Shown here: piece by piece, positions 37,949-45,350 of the stretch | Numbering within the stretch: position 1 is the first letter of the stretch | Layout: every line of letters begins with the position of its first letter | Source: Rhizobium glycinendophyticum | Lineage (GTDB): Bacteria; Pseudomonadota; Alphaproteobacteria; Rhizobiales; Rhizobiaceae | Assembly: GCF_006443685.1 (NCBI RefSeq) | Contig: NZ_VFYP01000003.1 | Coordinates: forward strand, 186,001-250,000 | Length of the DNA stretch: 64,000 nucleotides | Reading direction: 5' to 3' | Translations under genes and position numbers: made by a program | Notes under the pieces: generated by a model | Seen by the model: the letters and a program-made list of their open reading frames with translations, nothing else | Database searches by the model: none | Told to the model about the DNA's origin: nothing

Positions 37949-38974
37949 TCAGGCGGCGCCTTTCATCAGGCCGCGGCCGATGGCGCGGCCATCGCGGTCG
38001 AAACGGTGCAGTTCTTGCTCGATGGGCGAGAGTGCGACGGTCTCGCCGGGTTTCAGCGTCGCCGTGCCTTCCTGCCGCACCACGATCGGCTCGGACGTGC
38101 CGATGTCGACATAGACATAGCTGTCCGATCCGAGCATTTCGGAATGCACGACAGAACCCCGCCAGCGCCCATCTTGTTCAATCGAAAGATGCTCGGCGCG
38201 GATGCCGATGGTATGGGCACCCATTTCATCGGAAAAGCGCCCGTCGAGGAAATTCATCTTCGGCGAGCCGATGAAACCGGCGACGAAAAGCGAATTCGGG
38301 CTCTCGTACAGTTCGAGCGGTGTACCCACCTGCTCCACCACGCCGTCGCGCAACACGCAGATCCGGTCGGCGAGCGTCATGGCTTCCACCTGATCGTGAG
38401 TCACGTAGATCATCGTCGTGTTGTGCATGCTGCGGTGAAGTTTGGCGATTTCGAGACGGGTCGCAACGCGCAGCGCGGCATCGAGGTTGGACAGCGGTTC
38501 ATCGAACAGAAACACGCGAGGATCGCGAACGATCGCGCGACCGATCGCCACACGCTGGCGCTGGCCGCCTGAAAGCTGCCGTGGAAGCCGCTCCAGATAT
38601 GGGGTCAACTGAAGCATCTCGGCAGCCTCCCGCACGCGCCGGTCCCGCTCCGCCTTGTCATGGCCGGCAAGCTTCATGCCAAAGGCCATGTTATTGAACA
38701 CCGTCATATGCGGATAGAGCGCATAGGACTGGAAGACCATCGCGATTCCGCGTTTCGCAGGCGGCAACTGGTTCATCACCTCGCCATCGAAGGCGAGCGT
38801 GCCAGCCGAAATGTCCTCAAGACCGGCAATCAGCCGCAGCAGGGTGGACTTGCCGCAACCCGACGGGCCGACAAAGACCATGAACTCGCCGGAGCGGATC
38901 TCCATGTCGACGCCCTTGATGACCTCGAGGGCCCCAAACGACTTGCGGATGTTGGAAAGCTGGATTTGGGCCAT
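37949..38974 (-). CDS. thuK: Trehalose/maltose ABC transporter ATPase
   Basis: A 341-residue MalK/UgpC-type ATPase. Walker A GPSGCGKSTLLRLIAGLE near 37, signature LSGGQRQRVAIGRAIVRDP near 134, Walker B VFLFDEPLSNLDAALRVATR and switch THDQVEAMTLADR are all present. C-terminal OB/TOBE region follows (about 240-341). Energises ThuFG. Confidence 0.93.
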   Translation of the reverse strand: MAQIQLSNIRKSFGALEVIKGVDMEIRSGEFMVFVGPSGCGKSTLLRLIAGLEDISAGTLAFDGEVMNQLPPAKRGIAMVFQSYALYPHMTVFNNMAFGMKLAGHDKAERDRRVREAAEMLQLTPYLERLPRQLSGGQRQRVAIGRAIVRDPRVFLFDEPLSNLDAALRVATRLEIAKLHRSMHNTTMIYVTHDQVEAMTLADRICVLRDGVVEQVGTPLELYESPNSLFVAGFIGSPKMNFLDGRFSDEMGAHTIGIRAEHLSIEQDGRWRGSVVHSEMLGSDSYVYVDIGTSEPIVVRQEGTATLKPGETVALSPIEQELHRFDRDGRAIGRGLMKGAA

Positions 38975-38986
38975 GGGGTTATCCTC

Positions 38987-39814
38987 CTATCCCTTGACGC
39001 CGCCGGCGGTGAGGCCGGAAATGATGCGCCGCTGGAAGATCAGAACCAGTATGACCAGCGGTACGGTGACGATGACCGAGGCGGCCATGATGCTGCCCCA
39101 GGGGATTTCGAACTGGCTGTCTCCGGAGAGCAGCGCGATGGCGACCGGCACGGTGCGCTGCGTGTTCGACGACGTGAAAGTGAGCGCGAAAAGGAACTCG
39201 TTCCACGCGGTGATAAAGGCGAGCAGGCCTGTCGTCACCAGAGCCGGCCACATCAGCGGCATGAAGACCTGCGTGATGATCACCCAGGAAGAAGCCCCGT
39301 CGACGATCGCTGCCTCCTCGATTTCAACAGGTAGGTCCCGCATGAAGGTGGTGAGCACCCAGACGGTGAACGGCAGCGTGAAGATCATATAGGAAAAGAT
39401 CAGCGCGATCGGCGTGTTGAAGATCCCCATCCAGCGAATGAGTTCGAACAGGCCGGCGAGCACGGCGATCTGCGGGAACATCGAGACTGCGAGGATGGTG
39501 AGCAGCAGCAGCCCCCGCCCGCGAAACCGCACACGGGCAAGCGCGTAAGAGGCGGTAACCGCCAGGAACAGCGACAGCACCACCACCACGGTGGCCACCA
39601 GGAGGGAATTGCCAAGGCTGCGCACGAAACTGCCACGCGACAGCACGCTTTCGTAATTGCCGAACGTCACGCTCTTCGGCCAGTAACTGATGTCGAACAG
39701 CGCGCTGCCGGGTTTGAGGCTGGTGATGATGGCGTAGTAGAACGGGAAGACCGCAATAATCACGATCACCGCCACGAGCAGGTAGAAGGCGGATTGTTTG
39801 ACGACCGTCGGCAT
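38987..39814 (-). CDS. thuG: Trehalose/maltose ABC transporter permease (MalG-like)
   Basis: A 275-residue permease with six hydrophobic segments; the first is FYLLVAVIVIIAVFPFYYAI. The EAA loop is EIEEAAIVDGASSWVIITQVFMP. Its ATG shares its last base with the thuF stop (start 39814), indicating coupled translation. Confidence 0.92.
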   Translation of the reverse strand: MPTVVKQSAFYLLVAVIVIIAVFPFYYAIITSLKPGSALFDISYWPKSVTFGNYESVLSRGSFVRSLGNSLLVATVVVVLSLFLAVTASYALARVRFRGRGLLLLTILAVSMFPQIAVLAGLFELIRWMGIFNTPIALIFSYMIFTLPFTVWVLTTFMRDLPVEIEEAAIVDGASSWVIITQVFMPLMWPALVTTGLLAFITAWNEFLFALTFTSSNTQRTVPVAIALLSGDSQFEIPWGSIMAASVIVTVPLVILVLIFQRRIISGLTAGGVKG

Positions 39815-40800
39815 CAGCGATCCCCTCCCGACAGGTTGACGCGTCCGAAGACGATGTAGAGCACCGTGATCGACGCGATGATCAGGAAGAGCATCGTCGA
39901 CGCGGCCGCCCCATAGGCGAACTTGTCGAATTCGAACAGGTTCTCGCGCGCCATGACCGACATCGTCTTGGTCTGTGAATTGTTCGGCGTCAGCACATAG
40001 ATCAGGTCGAAGATGCGCAGCGCATCGAGCATGCGGAAGATGATGGCGACCATCAGTGCCGGCCGGATGAGCGGCAGCGTGATCCTGAGAAACACCTTGA
40101 CCGGATGCACCCCATCGATCTTCGCCGCCTCATAGATGTCCTGCGGCACCATCTGCAGGCCCGCGAGGATGAGCAGAGCCATGAACGGCGTTGTCTTCCA
40201 GACGTCGACGATCAGCACCGCGACCATCGCCGTCTCCGGATTGGCCGTCCAGGCGATCTTCTGGCTGATCAGGCCCAGATTGAGGAAGATGTCGTTCAAG
40301 ATGCCGAACTGGTCGTTGAGCATCCAGGCCCACATCTTGGCAGACACGATCGTCGGTATCGCCCAGGGGATCAGGATGGCGGCACGGACCAGGCCGCGCC
40401 CGGGAAACTTGGCGTTCAGGACCAAGGCGACGACGAGGCCAAGCACCGTCTCGATCGAAACGGAAAGCAGGGTAAAACGCAAGGTATTCGCCACCGCACC
40501 CCACCAGGCCGGATCGACCAGCAACCCGCGCCAGACGGTGCGGCCGCTCTGCAAGGTGATCCAGGTCAGGTAGTTATTGAACCCGATGAACTCGGCACCG
40601 GAGAGGTTATTGAGGGTGGCGTTTGTGAAACTGAAATAGATGGTCCTGACCAGCGGCCAACCGGCCACCATGGCAAGCACGATCAAGGTCGGGGCGAGGA
40701 AGATCCAGGCGGATCGGGTGCGCTGTGCGCTGAGATCCGAGCCAGCGGCGGCTCTCCCCGCCCTTGGCTGCACGGCTCTCTCAACGGGCATGTCGGTCAT
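39814..40800 (-). CDS. thuF: Trehalose/maltose ABC transporter permease (MalF-like)
   Basis: A 328-residue permease. A charged cytoplasmic N-terminus of about 40 residues precedes the first membrane segment IFLAPTLIVLAMVAGWPLV. The EAA motif is DIYEAAKIDGVHPVKVFLRI. ATG at 40800 (MTDMPVERAVQ) follows a GGGAGGA site. It partners ThuG; the thuE stop is 60 bp upstream. Confidence 0.92.
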   Translation of the reverse strand: MTDMPVERAVQPRAGRAAAGSDLSAQRTRSAWIFLAPTLIVLAMVAGWPLVRTIYFSFTNATLNNLSGAEFIGFNNYLTWITLQSGRTVWRGLLVDPAWWGAVANTLRFTLLSVSIETVLGLVVALVLNAKFPGRGLVRAAILIPWAIPTIVSAKMWAWMLNDQFGILNDIFLNLGLISQKIAWTANPETAMVAVLIVDVWKTTPFMALLILAGLQMVPQDIYEAAKIDGVHPVKVFLRITLPLIRPALMVAIIFRMLDALRIFDLIYVLTPNNSQTKTMSVMARENLFEFDKFAYGAAASTMLFLIIASITVLYIVFGRVNLSGGDR

Positions 40801-40860
40801 GGGCAGTCCTCCCTGAAAGCGGTGAACGCCGGGCAACGTGAAGGCCGCCCGGCACCGAAA

Positions 40861-42120
40861 TCACCAGCCATTGCCCATGAGTTCGTTGAGCTCGACCTCA
40901 AGGAGTTCGAGATTTTCCGCTGCGGTTCCCGACCCAGACAGCGTGTTGTGGACCGCACTCCAGAAGCGCGACGACACCTCGTTGTACTTCACCTTGGTCG
41001 TCGCTGACGGACGCGGCACGGCATCCTGGAAGATCGGCTTCCACTGCGGCATGAAGGGCTGGGCAGCCGCTACATCGGGATCGTCATAAAGCGCCGAGCG
41101 GGTCGGCAGGTTCGACAATTCGATGGCACGACGCTTCTGCACCTCGGCAGAGGTCAGGAACTTGACGAGTTCAATCGAGGCTTCCTGTTCTTCGGAATAT
41201 TTCGACACCGCCAGATTCCAGCCACCAAGCGTTGAGGACGGCTTGTCGCCGGCTGCTGCAACCGGGAGCGTCGTTACGTCGAACTTGCCCTTGACCGCGC
41301 TGTCGTCGCCATTGCCGAGCGCAAAGGCATAAGGCCAGTTGCGCATGAAGACGGCATTGCCGGTCTGCCAGACGCCACGAGATTCCTCTTCCTGATAGGC
41401 CAGCACGCCGGGCGGGGAGATCGTGCCGATCCAGGATTTGGCCTGCTCGAGAGCGGCAGCGGCTTTCTCGTTATTCACCGAGATCGTGCCATCGGTCTCG
41501 ACGATCTGCCCGCCGCCCGAAGACTTGATCCATTCCAGCGCATTGCAGGTCAAACCTTCATACGCATTCGCCTGGAAGACATAACCCCAGAGGTCCTTCT
41601 GCCCCGCCTCGCGCTCCTTGTCCTGAATCTCCTTGGCGACCGCCGCCATGTCGGCCCAGGTCTTCGGCACCTCTCTGCCGTATTTCTCCAGAAGATCCTT
41701 GCGGTAGAACAGTGCCGGTGCGTCGGTATACATCGGCATGGCGACAAGGCGGCCATCGGCCGTCTGGGACTCGATGATCGAGGGGAAAAAGTCGTTGATC
41801 GCATCTCCCGCCGCCGGCTTCAGATCAATGAACTGATCAGCAAGTTGAGGCGCCCAGACGACGTCCGTCTGGTAGACGTCGACATCCTTGTTGCCTGCGG
41901 CAAGCCACAGCCGGTACTGGGCGAACTGCTCCGAACTGGAGGGCGGCATGGTGACGAGCGAGATCTTGTGACCGCTCTTTTCCTCGAACTCGGTGAACAG
42001 CTTGCGCAGGAAGTCGAGATTCTTGCCGGTGGAATTGGCAGCGATCGAAATTTCGGCCGCCTGGACGGACCCGCACAGCGCGGTTGCCGCAATGAGTGCG
42101 GCGCTCAACAATGTCTTCAT
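40861..42120 (-). CDS. thuE: Trehalose/maltose periplasmic binding protein
   Basis: A 419-residue binding protein. Signal peptide KTLLSAALIAATALCGSVQA with cleavage before AEISIAAN. The mature protein is a family-1 sugar-binding protein (YQTDVVWAPQLADQFIDL, NAVFMRNWPYAFALGNG). It resembles ThuE/LpqY-type trehalose binders. ATG at 42120 has a GGAGGAGAT site. First gene of thuEFGKAB, controlled from the intergenic region shared with thuR. Confidence 0.9.
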   Translation of the reverse strand: MKTLLSAALIAATALCGSVQAAEISIAANSTGKNLDFLRKLFTEFEEKSGHKISLVTMPPSSSEQFAQYRLWLAAGNKDVDVYQTDVVWAPQLADQFIDLKPAAGDAINDFFPSIIESQTADGRLVAMPMYTDAPALFYRKDLLEKYGREVPKTWADMAAVAKEIQDKEREAGQKDLWGYVFQANAYEGLTCNALEWIKSSGGGQIVETDGTISVNNEKAAAALEQAKSWIGTISPPGVLAYQEEESRGVWQTGNAVFMRNWPYAFALGNGDDSAVKGKFDVTTLPVAAAGDKPSSTLGGWNLAVSKYSEEQEASIELVKFLTSAEVQKRRAIELSNLPTRSALYDDPDVAAAQPFMPQWKPIFQDAVPRPSATTKVKYNEVSSRFWSAVHNTLSGSGTAAENLELLEVELNELMGNGW

Positions 42121-42463
42121 CGATATCTCCTCCCGAGAAACCAAAGACGTTTACGGCCTCCACAATAAAATTGAAAACGCTTTGGTTCCGGAAGACTGGC
42201 AAAAAACGAAAACCGAGTCAAATCATGTTCCATGTTTCCGCGTTCGGAGATTGCAAGCCAATGATAATAAGAAGATTTTTCGGAGTTGCGCTGGGTTCGT
42301 AGTGGAAAAGGCGCGGCAGACAGCAGCCCAGAAACGCTATCAACGAGCAGAAATTGTAATCGCTTTAAATCCCGAATAGGAAATCTTGCCAGAGGCCGCG
42401 CAGCCATGGGATAAGCACAGGAGGGATGCCAACAGGGATCTCGCGCAAGGACGCCAGCCACGC
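42121..42463. promoter_or_regulatory. thuE-thuR divergent promoter region with LacI-type operators
   Basis: This 343-bp gap has no gene. TTGAAAACGCTTTGGT at 42171-42186 matches the left half of the LacI-family consensus TTGNAANCGNTTNCAA and its core; TTGTAATCGCTTTAAA at 42354-42369 matches all but one position. One lies about 50 bp upstream of thuE, the other about 95 bp upstream of thuR, which suits repression of both genes by ThuR. Confidence 0.6.
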
Positions 42464-43492
42464 ATGAAGCTCAAGGATTTCGCCCAGCACATCGGTCTGT
42501 CGCCGACAACCGTCAGCCGTGCCTTGAGCGGCTATCCGGAAGTCAGCGAGGCGACCCGCACAAGGGTGGCCAAAGAAGCTGCGCGGCTCGGCTATCGCCC
42601 GAACATCAATGCCGTGCGCCTGGCGACCGGCCGCGCCGGGGCGATCGGGGTCGTGATGAGCCGTGCCGGCGAATACCAGTTTTCCGAATTTCTGAGCGGC
42701 ATGGCCGAGCGACTGAGTCCCGAAGACATCGATATCCTGATCACCCCGATGGCCGAGCAGGACAGCCGCGACGAGTTGCAACTCTACCGCCGGCTTGCCG
42801 AGAGCCGCCGTGTCGATGCCGTCGTCATCCACTCACCCCGCCCCAAGGACCCCCGAATTACGCTGCTCCACGAGTTGAAGCTGCCCTTCATCGTGCACGG
42901 CCGCTCTGCAACCGACGTGCCCCATGCCTGGCTCGACATCGACAACGAAGGCGCAATCTGTCGGGCGACCGAGCATTTGCTTGATCTCGGCCACCGCCGC
43001 ATCGCCATGATCAACGGTCGAGAGGGACTGACGTTTACCCAGCATCGCGAGAAGGGCTACAGGTCGGCGCTGAGCGAACGCGGCGTTCCCTATGATGCCA
43101 AACTGGTGACCCACGGCAATTTTACCGACGAGATCGGTTTCCGCGTGGCTCGCGCCGCTCTTGAGCAGCGCCCGCGCCCGACTGCTTTCGTCGCCGGATC
43201 GATGATGAGCGCGCTCGGCGTCTACCGCGCCGCCCGCTCGATGAACCTCGTTGTCGGGCGCGACATCTCAGTCATCGCCCATGACGACGTCTTTCCTTAT
43301 CTGACGGCGGAAAACATGGCCCCGTCGCTATCGACTACCCGCTCCTCGATCCGCGCTGCCGGCACCCGCATTGCCGACCTCCTGCTTCAGATGTTGGCCG
43401 GCCGCGAAGCGACAGACATTTCTGAACTCTGGCCGGTGGAACTGATCCTCCGCGAGTCCAGCCGCCCAGTTGCCAGGGAAGTGAGCGAATGA
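42464..43492 (+). CDS. thuR: LacI-family regulator ThuR
   Basis: A 342-residue LacI/GalR repressor. The DNA-binding head is KLKDFAQHIGLSPTTVSRAL at residues 2-21 with hinge YRPNINAVRLATGRAG. The periplasmic-binding-like effector domain follows (AIGVVMSRAGEYQFSEFLSG near 60, MINGREGLTFTQHREKGYRS). ATG at 42464 is the natural start before the headpiece. Divergent from thuEFGKAB, and overlaps the kinase gene by 4 bp. Confidence 0.9.
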   Translation: MKLKDFAQHIGLSPTTVSRALSGYPEVSEATRTRVAKEAARLGYRPNINAVRLATGRAGAIGVVMSRAGEYQFSEFLSGMAERLSPEDIDILITPMAEQDSRDELQLYRRLAESRRVDAVVIHSPRPKDPRITLLHELKLPFIVHGRSATDVPHAWLDIDNEGAICRATEHLLDLGHRRIAMINGREGLTFTQHREKGYRSALSERGVPYDAKLVTHGNFTDEIGFRVARAALEQRPRPTAFVAGSMMSALGVYRAARSMNLVVGRDISVIAHDDVFPYLTAENMAPSLSTTRSSIRAAGTRIADLLLQMLAGREATDISELWPVELILRESSRPVAREVSE

Positions 43493-44346
43493 AGGACGGG
43501 AGTGAAGGGCGCATCGTCGTTATCGGCCATGTCAATCACGACCGCATCTGGCGGCTGACCGAACCCTTGCGTGCCGGTGGCCGTATCCTGTGGAGCAGCA
43601 GAAATACCCGGCTGGGTGGCGGCGGATATTTTACCGCGCGACGGCTGCGCGACCTCGGCCATCCCGTCGCGATCCTATCGAACCTGATGACCGATGATCA
43701 CGGCGACCGGGCGATGGCAGATCTCGACGCGCTAGGCTTCGACACCTCGTTGATGACACGGTTGCCGGGCGATACCGACTTCGCCGACATCCTGCTCGAC
43801 CCGATGGGAGAGCGCACGATCCTGTCGAACGAGCGCCGCCTGTCGCGCGAATTCGTACTCACAGCGCCGGTTTCGGATGCTACATTCTACGTCAACGCGC
43901 CCATCCTGCCAGACACGATCCTCACCGCACTGCATCAGGCGCGGCTGGTCGTTTCGCAACTGCCGCTGCGCCGTGCAGCGCCGCGCCCCGCAGATATCAT
44001 GATCGGCTCCAAGGCCGATGTGCCCGCAAAGAGCATCAACGATTGCTGGTCGTTGGCGAGCGCACTTGCCGACGGCCGACTCCGTCATCTCGTGATGACG
44101 GACGGGCCACAAGCGATCTCCATCTATGACGGCACACGGGAAATCACGGTTGCAATCGAACAGCAGGTCGCCGTCCGCGACACGATCGGCGCAGGCGACA
44201 GCTTCAGCGGCGGACTGATTCACGCCTTGCTGTCCGGGATCGAAATCGTTGAAGCAGCGCGGATTGCTGCAGTTTTGACCGCCCAATGGCTCGCCAGCCG
44301 AGAACAGCAAACGGTCGCGATGACAACAGAAAAAACAGCGCTATAG
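43489..44346 (+). CDS. PfkB-family carbohydrate kinase
   Basis: A 285-residue ribokinase-like kinase. It opens IVVIGHVNHDRIWRL, has substrate glycines RLGGGGYFTARRL near 40, and the PfkB signature VRDTIGAGDSFSGGLIHAL near 225 with catalytic Asp. Slightly short for the family. ATG overlaps the thuR stop (ATGA). It may phosphorylate a sugar released from the thu pathway; substrate is inference. Confidence 0.87.
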   Translation: MKDGSEGRIVVIGHVNHDRIWRLTEPLRAGGRILWSSRNTRLGGGGYFTARRLRDLGHPVAILSNLMTDDHGDRAMADLDALGFDTSLMTRLPGDTDFADILLDPMGERTILSNERRLSREFVLTAPVSDATFYVNAPILPDTILTALHQARLVVSQLPLRRAAPRPADIMIGSKADVPAKSINDCWSLASALADGRLRHLVMTDGPQAISIYDGTREITVAIEQQVAVRDTIGAGDSFSGGLIHALLSGIEIVEAARIAAVLTAQWLASREQQTVAMTTEKTAL

Positions 44347-44420
44347 CCAACTTTATTTGAGCGCCTTTCCGGAACCGCCCGCGAGCTCAGTGAGTTTGTG
44401 GGTACCGAACGGAGGAAGGC

Positions 44421-44723
44421 ATGAACGAGTATCATTTCATCTGGAACCGGCCTGTTGAGCTGGAACTGCCTTGTGGCCTCACGCGACGCTTTCAGAATGC
44501 CTACGACGCGCTGGATTTTCTTGATGCCGAGTGGCCGACGCGCCGCGGGCCAGCCTATGAGCGCGCGATCCGCCTCTGCCAGAACGCCTTGCGCGGCGCA
44601 CGGGCGGCAGAACTCGCCCGTGCCGCCTTCATCGCAGCGGCCGAGGAAGCCGGAATGCGCCTGGCAAGCGATCCCGGGCGTTTGGTCAGTTTCCTGCCAC
44701 AGCGTCGCCAGGCCGTCGCCTGA
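44421..44723 (+). CDS. DUF982 domain protein
   Basis: A 100-residue protein with the rhizobial DUF982 pattern: WNRPVELELPCGLTRRFQNA, then AYDALDFLDAEWP and RAIRLCQNALRGARAAELAR. Families of these occur in many copies in Rhizobiales; function unknown. A GGAGGAAGG site precedes ATG. It lies between the PfkB gene and the broken hydrolase. Confidence 0.85.
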   Translation: MNEYHFIWNRPVELELPCGLTRRFQNAYDALDFLDAEWPTRRGPAYERAIRLCQNALRGARAAELARAAFIAAAEEAGMRLASDPGRLVSFLPQRRQAVA

Positions 44724-44744
44724 GGCGACAACGACGACGTCGCC

Positions 44745-45334
44745 ATGCACTTGGGAGAATGGAGACATATCTGTGTCGACGTCCAGGACATGTTTGCCCG
44801 CGACACCCCATGGCACGTACCGTGGATGAAGAAGGCGCTCCCGGCGATCGTCTCGATTGCTGAGGCAAGCCCGAGACGCACACTCTTCACCCGTTTTATT
44901 CCACCACCGACGGCAGACGCTGCCGTTGGCGCCTGGAAGGATTACTATCGACGCTGGTGGATGATGACCGGTGAGCCCTGCCCGACGAAATGGTCCAATT
45001 AATCCCGGAACTCAAAGCTCTCGTTCCGCCCGCAAGGGTGATCGATAAACCGGTTTACTCGCCTTGGCTCGACCAGACCCTGGCACGCCTTCTCGTCCGG
45101 GAGCATGTCGAAACTCTTGTTATCACCGGCGGCGAAACGGATGTCTGCGTCATGGCAACCGTGCTCGGCGCCATCGACCACGGCTTTCGGGTCGTTCTGG
45201 TAACCGATGCCGTATGTTCAGGCCTGGATGAGACGCATGACGCCTCACTCGCTCTACTTTCCAAGCCTTTTTCCGCGCAGATGACCACGCTGTCCACCGA
45301 CGAGCTTCTCGCAGTCATTGCCGACCAAAGGTAA
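44745..45334 (+). pseudogene. Cysteine hydrolase (isochorismatase family), frameshifted
   Basis: Two adjacent frames give one family-length protein. The first (44745-45002) carries HICVDVQDMFARDTPW with the catalytic Asp and FTRFIPP; the second (open from about 44984, ending 45334) carries VYSPWLDQTLARLL and GGETDVCVMATVLGAIDHGF with the nucleophilic Cys. The frame changes around 44976-44983. Inserting one C into the CCC at 44976-44978 restores GEPLPDEMVQLIPEL, so a single-base loss in a C run explains it. Either a recent pseudogene or a sequencing error. Role unknown. Confidence 0.85.
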
Positions 45335-45350
45335 GCGGGTTAGCCCCGCT
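45334..45350. terminator. Possible hairpin between convergent genes
   Basis: AGCGGG (45334-45339) pairs with CCCGCT (45345-45350); the treY stop TAA (45340-45342) lies in the loop. No T tract, so function as a terminator is weak. Confidence 0.35.
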
